From positions 9,026 to 14,555 of the forward strand of contig MGNS01000074.1 in the NCBI GenBank assembly GCA_001795165.1: 5,530 nt of DNA, read 5' to 3'. A program made the translations under genes and the position numbers. This DNA is from Chloroflexi bacterium RBG_16_57_11 (GTDB taxonomy: Bacteria > Chloroflexota > Anaerolineae > Anaerolineales > UBA4823). Shown here piece by piece: positions 1-5,530 of the stretch. The notes under the pieces are model-generated. The model had not been told where the DNA came from, did not search any database, and saw only the letters and a list, made by a program, of their open reading frames with translations. Within the stretch, counting starts at the first letter, position 1. Every line of letters starts with the position of its first letter.

Positions 1-313
1 GAAGTGGGGCGTTGCGGTCGACCACCTGCCCCAGGCTGACCGTTGCGTTAATGCCGCCCGGCTCCTGACAGCAGCTCATACTCCCCTCGGCTTGAGGCGG
101 AAGCGGGGAGAGCGCAAGGCAGATCAATTGTGACCCATCAACAACGGCGTTTTCACCGCGGAGCTCCAGGTTGACCTGCTGTTTGGCATCTGTTGAAGCG
201 CCTATTTCCTGCCGCGACAGGCGAGCAGTGTGCAGCTGAACGATGGTATCCCCGAAGCGGGCCTGGGTCTGGATAGGCCAGGCTTGATCCAATGGATGAC
301 CGCTGGGAGAATG
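1..313 (-). CDS. Open frame running off the left edge; possible fragment of a membrane glycosyltransferase tail domain
   Basis: On the minus strand the frame after an in-frame TAG (316-314) stays open to the window edge, about 104 codons. It has coding-like composition, with many CAG, GCC, CTG and ATC codons and GC-rich third positions. Its beginning reads HPLDQAWPIQTQARFGDTIV. From memory, the 'FGD-x-I-x-L' pattern resembles the beta-rich C-terminal domain of large PMT-type glycosyltransferases in Chloroflexota, which usually sits after many TM segments. Here no such segments precede it. The only early start candidate is TTG at 292-290, without a visible Shine-Dalgarno, about 43 nt after the transporter stop. 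It is in a different frame from the transporter, so it is not a simple read-through extension. It could be a decayed 3' fragment, the first part of a short secreted protein, or chance. Family assignment is weak. Confidence 0.35.
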
Positions 314-335
314 CTACCAGCTGTCGCCAGGGGTT

Positions 336-1679
336 TTAGGAAATTGGATGTAATTGCCTTGATTCCTCATTCCTGAATGTACTCACATCATCTTCCCTGA
401 TTTGCCTGAGGATTGGCCGGCTTTTCCATCCTAACCAGGCGGTCTGCGTGGCTACGCTGGCTGTCAGAGCGAACAGCGCAACGTATAAGCCGGTTGTGCC
501 TCCCCACGCCACCCCGATGCCGAGGATAATCGCACTGGTGACTAGATAAATAACCACTGACTCGGAAATACCCCGTGTGCGTTTTCCGTGGAGTAAAGCC
601 CCCTGATACCAGCTCTGCAACACACTCAGCGCCGGCAATGGTAACGCCAACCAAAGGCCAAGCTGCGCCATCTGTGCCAGGTCCGCCGGTAGCGCCGAGA
701 TTTTGGCGAACCAAAAGGAGGATAGTGGTGTCGCAGCTACCAGTAGCAGCAGGCCAGTTGTAGCCAATGAAAGCGTTGTAGCAAAGCGTTTCAGACTGGC
801 ATAAGCGCCACGCTCATCCAGCAGAGCCACCACCACTTCGTTATAAGCAACCCCCAGGCTGCGGAGCATGAACACAATCCCTGTGACTACCGGCCAGACA
901 GCCAGCGAATCCAGGTTGCGTGGCATGCGGCTGAGGGCTGCACTGCCGATCGGGTTTGCCAACAGAGTAAGCAGAGAAGTCATCACCAGCGGGATATAGA
1001 ATGCATAAAAGGCTGCCCAGCTCAGCGGGGGCACGACCGGTGGAGCATGCTGCACCTGGTTCTTCAGCACTGGGCGGACCATCATCCCAACATATAATGC
1101 CTCGCTCATCACCCCACACGCCACGGCTCCGGAAGCAACGACGATACCTGGTAATCTGCCGCCCATATAGCCCACGGTTAACACAAGCAGGTTCGTACCC
1201 AGGCGAACCACTGTGCCGATACCAACGGTTTGAGAATGACCGAAGCGGATCAGCGCACCTTGGTTGAACCGACGATAGGCAATCGACCAGGTCCACGGGA
1301 GCATAATCATCAGTCCCAACCGAGCTGGCTGGACGATTTCCTGAGGCACCCCGAGGATCCCCTCCACCACGACATAGTAGAGTGGTGTGAAAGCAAGCAA
1401 AGCATGAAATGCAGTGAGCAGTCCACCTGATACCATCATAAACCGCCTTAGCTTGAGATAGGAGGCCATGTCTTTGCTCAGCGCGGTGGAAGCTGCCAAC
1501 AACATGATAATGGGCGATTCGATGATAAGGGCCAATGGGAAGACCACCCCACCATAAGCCGCCAGGTTGATTTTGGGATCTGGCATACGCGCAACGACCG
1601 CGCTCAAAGCCGGCATCTCTAACGACATAAGCAGCCAGCTCGCCGCTAATGGCCACCAGGTGGCAACCACCTTGCGCAT
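336..1679 (-). CDS. MOP/MATE-superfamily multidrug/flippase-like integral membrane transporter
   Basis: This is a 447-aa polytopic inner-membrane protein from the preferred start ATG 1679-1677. Hydrophobic segments occur from start to end, around residues 8-28, 42-64, 80-105, 120-135, 155-170, 178-200, 222-242, 258-275, 300-320, 335-355, 372-392 and 396-417, fitting a 12-TM two-bundle layout. The two halves show internal similarity: FNQGALIRFGHSQTVGI (138-154) against WYQGALLHGKRTRGISE (357-373), as expected for the MOP duplication. The N-terminal half (WWPLA near residue 8, AYG near 41, SYL and FH near 73 and 91) reminds me more of the ANKH-like branch than of classical NorM. The substrate cannot be read from sequence. 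The frame also permits starts at TTG 1784 or ATG 1778, but these add a non-hydrophobic tail overlapping the upstream gene. It lies 52 nt after the MOSC gene and is probably co-transcribed. Confidence 0.8.
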   Translation of the reverse strand: MRKVVATWWPLAASWLLMSLEMPALSAVVARMPDPKINLAAYGGVVFPLALIIESPIIMLLAASTALSKDMASYLKLRRFMMVSGGLLTAFHALLAFTPLYYVVVEGILGVPQEIVQPARLGLMIMLPWTWSIAYRRFNQGALIRFGHSQTVGIGTVVRLGTNLLVLTVGYMGGRLPGIVVASGAVACGVMSEALYVGMMVRPVLKNQVQHAPPVVPPLSWAAFYAFYIPLVMTSLLTLLANPIGSAALSRMPRNLDSLAVWPVVTGIVFMLRSLGVAYNEVVVALLDERGAYASLKRFATTLSLATTGLLLLVAATPLSSFWFAKISALPADLAQMAQLGLWLALPLPALSVLQSWYQGALLHGKRTRGISESVVIYLVTSAIILGIGVAWGGTTGLYVALFALTASVATQTAWLGWKSRPILRQIREDDVSTFRNEESRQLHPIS

Positions 1680-1731
1680 CGGGACTGCGGTAGAAGTGGG
1701 AACAGTAGCTTCTAACAAGATAAGATGTACT

Positions 1732-2304
1732 CTACACGGTGTAAGGAATTTGTTCGTACACCTCGGCGGTAACCTCATCGCCAACTCGGATCATCCCGGG
1801 GCGCTCGACGGCAGCGGTCAGGCCGCGGCGGTGTAAGGCGGCTTTGGGGAACTTATCCGCCAGGCCTGGCTGTCCCACCTGTTGCTCAATGGCTTTTCCG
1901 GCCACGGTACATGGCTTGTTCTCGCCAGTTACGAGTAGGGCTGCCCCGCTGGCAAAGAACAACCGTGCCCGCGGTGGAAGGCGCGTTAGGTTGGGGATGC
2001 CATCGATGAGCAGATTGGTGCCGATCCACTCCGGGCGAATTTCGGTGATGCCCATCTCTGCTGCAATCAGTGCAAGCTCGACATTCGAGACAATTGTTAC
2101 CTGGCGTTCGTTGCGGATCAGCGTGCCGCGCCGGTAGATAGACGTGCGACCGTCCGATTTACGCGGCAGCCCAGCGTGCAGGTCGCCATCGAAGCCGGCG
2201 AAGGTGGCCCGCACCTGCGCCAGCGGCGTGGTGATGTGCATGCCCGCCTGCAGGCCGAGGTAGAGACCGGATACAGTTCCATTCAGTTGGTATTGGATGG
2301 CCAT
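1732..2304 (-). CDS. MOSC domain-containing protein
   Basis: A complete 190-aa protein with the hallmarks of a MOSC domain (the C-terminal domain of Moco sulfurase, also found alone in the YiiM/YuaD-like group). Visible signatures are GFDGDLHAG (37-45), RNERQVTIVS (64-73), the WIGTNLLIDGIP block (93-104), the LPPRARLFF strand (109-117) and ENKPC (128-132). Cys132 is the conserved family cysteine thought to carry sulfur or ligate a molybdenum cofactor. The RRGLTAAVERPGMIRVGDEV tail (159-178) is the usual barrel closure. It is likely cytoplasmic: no signal peptide or TM segment is seen. MOSC proteins are known or suspected to handle molybdenum cofactor or sulfur transfer and reductive detoxification of N-hydroxylated compounds; which applies here is unknown. 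Start ATG 2304 has no Shine-Dalgarno but sits 7 nt after a perfect TATAAT, suggesting a leaderless message. The gene precedes the MOP transporter. Confidence 0.88.
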   Translation of the reverse strand: MAIQYQLNGTVSGLYLGLQAGMHITTPLAQVRATFAGFDGDLHAGLPRKSDGRTSIYRRGTLIRNERQVTIVSNVELALIAAEMGITEIRPEWIGTNLLIDGIPNLTRLPPRARLFFASGAALLVTGENKPCTVAGKAIEQQVGQPGLADKFPKAALHRRGLTAAVERPGMIRVGDEVTAEVYEQIPYTV

Positions 2305-2311
2305 GTGGGCT

Positions 2312-2317
2312 ATTATA
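2312..2317 (-). promoter_or_regulatory. -10 box of a probable leaderless promoter for the MOSC gene
   Basis: The minus strand reads TATAAT-AGCCCAC-ATG, a perfect -10 hexamer followed by 7 nt and then the start codon. Transcription starting 6-8 nt after the -10 would begin at or next to the A of ATG, so the mRNA would lack a 5' leader. This fits the absence of a Shine-Dalgarno. No convincing -35 hexamer is seen at 16-18 nt upstream. Confidence 0.5.
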
Positions 2318-2485
2318 TCGATATTGTGGCTAAGAATCTGGAAGTCTACAAAATTTCGAGGTTCTAATGTGGGCAGCCTGGAAGCCGGCTATTGAAACGC
2401 CACTCATAGCCGCAGCCCATGACTCTCAAGGGTAATCAAGTGCCGGGTGCGGGACAGGTGGCATTGGTTTACAGCGATGATGACA

Positions 2486-2518
2486 AATGCCGCTCATAGA
2501 TTTGCTATGAGCGGCATT
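2486..2518 (-). terminator. Perfect 14-bp hairpin, candidate terminator of the 136-aa gene
   Basis: Arms 2486-2499 (AATGCCGCTCATAG) and 2505-2518 are exact reverse complements around a 5-nt loop. In the minus direction the hairpin lies about 57 nt after the stop of the 136-aa gene and is followed by TTTGTCATC, a short U-poor tail, so it is an imperfect intrinsic terminator. It also separates that gene from the MOSC promoter. It could instead be an mRNA 3'-stabilising structure or an interspersed repeat. Confidence 0.5.
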
Positions 2519-2519
2519 C

Positions 2520-2578
2520 GCGAACTTCGCTAGCCTAGGTTACTCGGTAAAAACCGGGAGCTAAGAATCCTTTCTTAG
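2520..2578. repeat. Cluster of three small inverted repeats around the stop of the 136-aa gene
   Basis: Three short palindromic elements lie back to back: GCGAA-c-TTCGC (2520-2530), CGG-taaaaa-CCG with imperfect flanking pairs (2545-2556), and CTAAGAA-tcct-TTCTTAG (2561-2578). The last one overlaps the TAA stop (2577-2575). Together with the 14-bp hairpin they give the 3' region a dense secondary structure. Individually they are short and could be partly chance. Confidence 0.4.
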
Positions 2579-2985
2579 GGGAATTCGATCACAGCCAAGG
2601 CATTGCCGATGCCCGTCTCCCGCTCTGTCCCCGCGGCCCCAACAACCAAAGCTCCAAAGCCTTCGAGAAAGTCGCCTGATGCAGCGAAGGCGGCTGGAAC
2701 AGTGTAAGAAAATGACTGCGCTGGATTTGCAAGGGGCCATGCAGCCGTTGCCATATTTGCGATAACACCAGAAGCAGGTGCTGGCGGTACAGGGGCGGGG
2801 GTGAGGTATGTGTTCTGAGTGACGTTTTTAACTCCAACTATCACCGCAAAAGCTGTACCGGCGGCGCGCTCTGCTAGTGATGATTCACCATCTAAAGACA
2901 ATTGGAAGGCAGTGCCAGCGGGAATAGATTGATCTTCAGTAGGGGACCCTGTTTGGTTAAATCGGACTCTCTCCAAAGTTGCCAT
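2575..2985 (-). CDS. Unrecognised 136-aa protein, paralog of the divergent 134-aa protein
   Basis: I do not recognise this family. The protein is soluble-looking, with no signal peptide or TM segment, rich in Ala, Val, Thr, Pro and Gly and poor in charge. Alternating hydrophobic stretches suggest an all-beta fold. An acidic/alanine segment AERAAGTAFAVIVGVKN (38-54) leads to a Pro-rich loop (PAPVPPAPASG, 63-73), then GVIANMATAAW (73-83) and the block FSYTVPAAFAASGDFLE (92-108). The same landmarks occur in the same order in the protein encoded at 3273-3677, with the first 54 residues aligning without a gap. Start ATG 2985 is fixed by a strong GAAAGGAG seven nt upstream. A second AGGAGATC lies just upstream of that. 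There is no cysteine and no recognisable catalytic motif. A structural, binding or self-assembling role is possible but not shown. Confidence 0.82.
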   Translation of the reverse strand: MATLERVRFNQTGSPTEDQSIPAGTAFQLSLDGESSLAERAAGTAFAVIVGVKNVTQNTYLTPAPVPPAPASGVIANMATAAWPLANPAQSFSYTVPAAFAASGDFLEGFGALVVGAAGTERETGIGNALAVIEFP

Positions 2986-2992
2986 TTCATAT

Positions 2993-3008
2993 CTCCTTTC
3001 GATCTCCT
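2993..3008 (-). promoter_or_regulatory. Tandem Shine-Dalgarno sequences of the 136-aa gene
   Basis: Reading the minus strand, AGGAGAT occurs twice, at 3008-3002 and 2997-2991, before ATG 2985. The proximal one, extended to GAAAGGAG, is ideally spaced at 7 nt. The distal one is about 16 nt from the start and may be a small duplication or a standby site. The arrangement supports strong translation and fixes the start codon. Confidence 0.6.
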
Positions 3009-3092
3009 AAATTCGAGGGTTAATGTTATAAAAGAACTATAAATCAAAGCACTTAATTAACATTTAAGTTTCGATTAATTTCAAAAACCTGG

Positions 3093-3175
3093 AAATTAAG
3101 CCCAATTGTGTATTATTTGTCCAGAAGCAGTCTATTAAGTGAAATCTAAGCTTAAATTAAGTCCAATTTTGTACT
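3093..3175 (+). repeat. Imperfect 22-bp direct repeat, two copies 61 bp apart
   Basis: The copies are 3093-3114 and 3154-3175, sharing AAATTAAG-Y-CCAATT-K-TGTA-Y-T and differing at 3 of 22 positions. The start-to-start distance of 61 bp is close to six DNA turns, which would place bound proteins on the same helix face. This is compatible with a cooperative binding site, but coincidence in AT-rich DNA is not excluded. Confidence 0.5.
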
Positions 3176-3206
3176 CTATCAATTACATCTAAAATGTTAG
3201 ATTTTA

Positions 3207-3212
3207 TATAAT
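3207..3212 (+). promoter_or_regulatory. Candidate -10 box of the 134-aa gene
   Basis: A perfect TATAAT lies 60 nt before the start codon, just downstream of the second direct-repeat copy. No recognisable -35 hexamer sits at the usual spacing, which would fit activator dependence. A second weaker candidate, TATAAG, is at 3224-3229. Confidence 0.35.
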
Positions 3213-3259
3213 TTCTTGCCCGATATAAGTGAATACTGGTAAGGGGCTGGGAATTGTTG

Positions 3260-3266
3260 AAAGGAG
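3260..3266 (+). promoter_or_regulatory. Ribosome binding site of the 134-aa gene
   Basis: AAAGGAG is followed by 6 nt and ATG 3273, a near-ideal Shine-Dalgarno. It fixes the start. It matches the core of the site ahead of the divergent paralog and contrasts with the apparently leaderless MOSC gene. Confidence 0.7.
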
Positions 3267-3272
3267 CCTATC

Positions 3273-3677
3273 ATGGCGAATTTGGTGAGACTGTGGACCA
3301 CGGTACCACTTGGCACATTTACAAACCTGAGCATTGCTCCCGGTACGCCAATCGAGGTGGCGATCGACGTTGAGGCCGAATCGGCGGAGTTTGCTTCTGG
3401 AGCGGCTTTTGCCGTGGGCGCTATTGCGATAAACAAATCAACCGGCGAAACATCAGGTCCACTATTACCAGCGGGAGCGCCACCCTCGCCCCCCTATGGA
3501 GTAATAACCCACATGGCTGGCGCTGAGTGGGATACTGTGGCGGATCAATTCCGCTACACGGTCCCAGGGGGATTTGGCGCCTCAAACGATATTATCGAGG
3601 TCTGCGCCTTTTTAAGAGTAGGCGTTGGAGCGTCGGTCGAGGCGCATTTTTCATTTGCACACGTCATTCGAATTTAA
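3273..3677 (+). CDS. Unrecognised 134-aa protein, paralog of the divergent 136-aa protein
   Basis: I do not recognise this family. The protein has no signal peptide or TM segment and looks beta-rich. It shares with the 136-aa protein the N-terminus MA-x-L-x-R, I-x-x-G-T (21-25), AE-x-A-x-G-x-AFAV (38-48), N54, a Pro-rich loop (PLLPAGAPPSPPYG, 63-76), GVITHMAGAEW (76-86), FRYTVPGGFGASNDIIE (93-109), L-x-VG (114-117) and a terminal VI. Hand counting gives about 41 identities, near 30%, so the duplication is old and both copies have been kept. It is more acidic than its partner (ID-V-EAESAEF, 31-40) and has one cysteine (111). The start is fixed by AAAGGAG. Its TAA (3675-3677) is one base from the stop of the convergent regulator gene, with no room for a terminator between them. 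Function unknown. Confidence 0.82.
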   Translation: MANLVRLWTTVPLGTFTNLSIAPGTPIEVAIDVEAESAEFASGAAFAVGAIAINKSTGETSGPLLPAGAPPSPPYGVITHMAGAEWDTVADQFRYTVPGGFGASNDIIEVCAFLRVGVGASVEAHFSFAHVIRI

Positions 3678-3678
3678 C

Positions 3679-5530
3679 CTAGACTGCCTCCTGGCGGCGG
3701 ATCCGTTCAGCAAGGATGGTTGTGGTTGATTCAGGAACGGCATCCAGCTCGGCGCGCAGGGCATCGACGCAGACTTGATACTGGCGCAGCGCCAGATGGC
3801 GTTGTCCCTGGCGGCTATAGCAACGCATCAAGCGGCAGTGAGCGTCTTCCTGGCAGTTGTCACAGGCCAAAATCAACTGGCACAGGGTAGCCGAAGCGGA
3901 ATAATCCTCCTGGCTGAAATAAAACTGACTGAGATGGTCCAAAGCGTCAATATAGGCCAGGCGTAAGCGATCTCGCGTAGAGATCGTCCATTCCTCGTAA
4001 GGATCATCGGCGAGAAAATCTCCCTGATACAGGCTGATCGCCGCCTCGTATTCCCGGATCGCTTCAGTGATTTGGCCAGCACCTTGGATGATCTGGCCGG
4101 CCTTGATATGGCGCTCGAACTCTTCCACATCGATCCACAATTGCAGGTTGGGGTTCAGGCAATAATTCCCGTTTTCAAACTGGATAACTGGAAGCGATGT
4201 AACGGAGCGCAGAGCCTGGCGCAGGCTGTGCATGGCGACGTTCAAGCTGTTGCGCGCTGATTCGGGATCGGCGTTTGGCCAGAACGCGTCCATCAGAACG
4301 TCGCGAGCAATAAACCGAGACCGGTGGTGGAGTACGTATTTAAGGACTGCCAGGCCACGGTTGCTCGGAAGCTTGACCAGTGGTGTGGCGTTGATAGAGA
4401 GGCGAAAAGGGCCTAGCAAATACGCCGAAAGGACCTCAGAGGCTGGCTGGTCTAGCTGGGCTGGGAAATCCGAGACTATAACCGGTCCAGAAGCTGCGGG
4501 CTCCAAGGTCGAGTGGGGAAAAACTGTATCGATTTGCTGAGAAATGAAACCTTCTGTGGAGGAATAATACTCTCTGATTGGGACGTAAAATCCGTCGGCG
4601 TTGGAAGAGACGTCTACTGGCTGGCTGATCGAAAGCGCCTGTATGAGTCGTTTTAGAAAATTGGGCCTCATCTCAGTTTCTGTGTATACCACAGGCTGAA
4701 CGGGCGCGGGCATCTTCAATATCAAAGGCGTTTTGGACCAGCCGCGCCGGGCAAATACTTCAGGGAGGTTCGGGGTGGGTGAGTTCATCAGCTGCTGCAA
4801 TGATTCTAAATTGCGCTGCTCGGCCTGCAGGGTCTTGTGATAGGCCTGGTATTGCGACTTGCATTGTCCTTGCAAGTCGAGCTGGTTTTGGAGCAATTCT
4901 GCCGTCCTATAGAACAGCTCTGTCAGTGACGGATCGGTGAGGGTTTCGATTCCTTGGGCGACATGGGTCAACGCCTCTTCCAGTGTGCCTGAGGCGGCAG
5001 ACAGGCCGGCCAGTTGCCAGCTGGCGTAGCCCAACGGATCGGCGAGACCAGCCTGCTGGGCCAGGGCGCTGGCGCTTTGAGCATAGCCACGGGCGCGGCT
5101 CTTCTCGCCCTGCCAGGCGGCGAGGGTGCTTTCTGCCAGCAAGCTCTGGCACGCCCTTTCGGAATCGCCCCGGGCGGAGAACAGGCCGGACGAAATGGCG
5201 AAAATCCGGCGGGCTTCATCGATATGGCCACGGGCGGCGGCGATCTCTCCCTGAGTATACAAGAGCCTGGGCCATGCCTTGAGCTCGCTATCCGGAAGCT
5301 GTTTGATCCAACCCTCCAGCGTGGCCCATTGCCCAAGATCCATCCACTCGTCCGCATGCTCGGCGATCACACGTGCCGCAGTATGATAATCACTGAGCTC
5401 ACAAGACAGACGAATGGATTGTTCCACCGCGCCGATCTCCTCCAAACGGTGCGCCAGTTGTTGGGCCACGCGATAATCGACATAGGAGTGGTTGCGCAAA
5501 GCAGACCTAAGAGGGGGCTCCCAAAGGCAG
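3679..5530 (-). CDS. BTAD/SARP-type transcriptional regulator with MalT-like helical repeats, N-terminus cut by the window edge
   Basis: The frame is open through the right edge with no in-frame stop, so the true start is outside; TTG 5499 is not a credible start. Numbering from that codon (606 aa), residues 9-235 are TPR/MalT-like helical repeats, including SDYHTAARVIAEHADEW near 36-52. Such repeats normally follow a STAND-type ATPase, which would lie off the window. A variable linker spans about 236-355. A winged-helix DNA-binding domain covers about 359-450 (YLLGPFRLSI, LKYVLHHRSRFIARDVLMDAFWP, NSLNVAMHSLRQAL, YCLNPNLQLWIDVEEFE). A BTAD domain covers about 455-602 (YQGDFLADDPYEEW 491-504, EDAHCRLMRCYSRQGQRHLALRQY 551-574, LRAELDAVPES 581-591). 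The domains are known from SARP-type activators, where the wHTH binds direct repeats. A cytoplasmic, signal-responsive activator is likely; its ligand and targets are unknown. Its gene converges on the 134-aa gene. Confidence 0.88.
   Translation of the reverse strand, partial: CLWEPPLRSALRNHSYVDYRVAQQLAHRLEEIGAVEQSIRLSCELSDYHTAARVIAEHADEWMDLGQWATLEGWIKQLPDSELKAWPRLLYTQGEIAAARGHIDEARRIFAISSGLFSARGDSERACQSLLAESTLAAWQGEKSRARGYAQSASALAQQAGLADPLGYASWQLAGLSAASGTLEEALTHVAQGIETLTDPSLTELFYRTAELLQNQLDLQGQCKSQYQAYHKTLQAEQRNLESLQQLMNSPTPNLPEVFARRGWSKTPLILKMPAPVQPVVYTETEMRPNFLKRLIQALSISQPVDVSSNADGFYVPIREYYSSTEGFISQQIDTVFPHSTLEPAASGPVIVSDFPAQLDQPASEVLSAYLLGPFRLSINATPLVKLPSNRGLAVLKYVLHHRSRFIARDVLMDAFWPNADPESARNSLNVAMHSLRQALRSVTSLPVIQFENGNYCLNPNLQLWIDVEEFERHIKAGQIIQGAGQITEAIREYEAAISLYQGDFLADDPYEEWTISTRDRLRLAYIDALDHLSQFYFSQEDYSASATLCQLILACDNCQEDAHCRLMRCYSRQGQRHLALRQYQVCVDALRAELDAVPESTTTILAERIRRQEAV

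Larger units (their letters stand above)
2305..2574. other. Gene-free interval between the MOSC gene and the 136-aa gene
   Basis: No convincing gene lies here. The left end holds the MOSC promoter. The middle has an imperfect copy (2396-2409) of one arm of the downstream hairpin. The right end holds a run of inverted repeats that probably form the 3' end of the 136-aa gene's transcript. The longest plausible plus-strand reading frame starting with ATG is only 22 codons (2367-2435) and has no ribosome binding site. Confidence 0.6.
2986..3272. promoter_or_regulatory. AT-rich bidirectional control region between the two paralogs
   Basis: This 287-bp divergent intergenic region is much richer in A+T than the flanking genes and must hold both promoters. 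Besides the two ribosome binding sites it contains ATTAAGT heptamers at 3134-3140 and 3156-3162 on the plus strand and at 3057-3051 on the minus strand, plus the one-base variant ATTAAGC at 3095-3101. It also carries an imperfect 22-bp direct repeat. Candidate -10 boxes are TATAAT 3207-3212 (plus) and TATAAC 3030-3025 (minus), neither with a good -35. No small gene is seen. Operator function is inferred from repetition only. Confidence 0.55.

Noticed and set aside
302..321. GCTGG/CCAGC inverted repeat just after the transporter stop as a terminator
   Set aside because: Only 5 bp of stem with a 10-nt loop and no T-run in either direction.
841..1656. A 271-codon open frame on the minus strand inside the transporter gene
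   Set aside because: It is a frame-shifted shadow: its product is rich in Cys, Arg and Gly with no domain pattern, while the overlapping frame encodes a clear polytopic membrane protein.
2367..2435. A 22-codon plus-strand frame starting with ATG in the gene-free interval
   Set aside because: Too short, no Shine-Dalgarno, and no second line of support.
3093..3175. Direct repeats as a CRISPR array or phage attachment site
   Set aside because: Only two imperfect copies, one spacer-like interval, and no cas gene, integrase or tRNA in the window.
3197..3436. A 79-codon minus-strand frame antisense to the start of the 134-aa gene
   Set aside because: It overlaps a gene with a strong ribosome binding site and a paralog-supported frame, and it has no ribosome binding site of its own.
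4907..5357. Several open frames on both strands inside the regulator gene
   Set aside because: They are Arg/Pro-rich shadows of GC-rich helical-repeat coding sequence, with no start signals.
5497..5499. TTG as the start of the BTAD regulator
   Set aside because: The frame continues open to the edge in sequence that reads as MalT-like helical repeat, and this family has long N-terminal regions. The start is outside the window.

Overview
This window looks like bacterial chromosome from a GC-moderate, high-coding-density organism. A Chloroflexota (Anaerolineae-like) source is my best guess. It rests on three things: the architecture of the large regulator at the right edge (MalT-like helical repeats followed by a winged helix and a BTAD domain), an apparently leaderless promoter ahead of the MOSC gene, and a left-edge reading frame that resembles the tail domain of the large membrane glycosyltransferases common in that phylum. 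This is inference by eye; no rRNA or marker gene is present to confirm it.

Left part (1-2304), all on the minus strand. A MOSC-domain gene (2304-1732) reads into a 12-TM-type membrane protein of the MOP/MATE superfamily (1679-336), and the two probably form one transcript. Beyond the transporter stop, a frame stays open from 313 to the window edge without a good start; it may be a gene remnant or the beginning of a gene that runs out of the window.

Middle part (2305-3677). The region 2305-2574 has no gene but contains a perfect 14-bp hairpin and smaller inverted repeats. Next come two small genes of an unrecognised family, transcribed away from each other: 2985-2575 (minus, 136 aa) and 3273-3677 (plus, 134 aa). 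They are distant paralogs, about 30% identical by hand count, and share the signature F-x-Y-T-V-P-x-x-F-x-A-S-x-D-x-x-E. The 287 bp between them are strikingly AT-rich and contain an imperfect 22-bp direct repeat spaced 61 bp apart and several ATTAAGT heptamers. Each gene has a strong Shine-Dalgarno sequence.

Right part (3679-5530). A large minus-strand regulator (SARP/BTAD with MalT-like repeats) is cut by the right edge. Its stop lies one base from the stop of the 134-aa gene, so the two converge. The layout of regulator, unknown paralog pair and shared AT-rich control region is the most interesting part of the window. A functional link between the regulator and the pair is a hypothesis based only on proximity.
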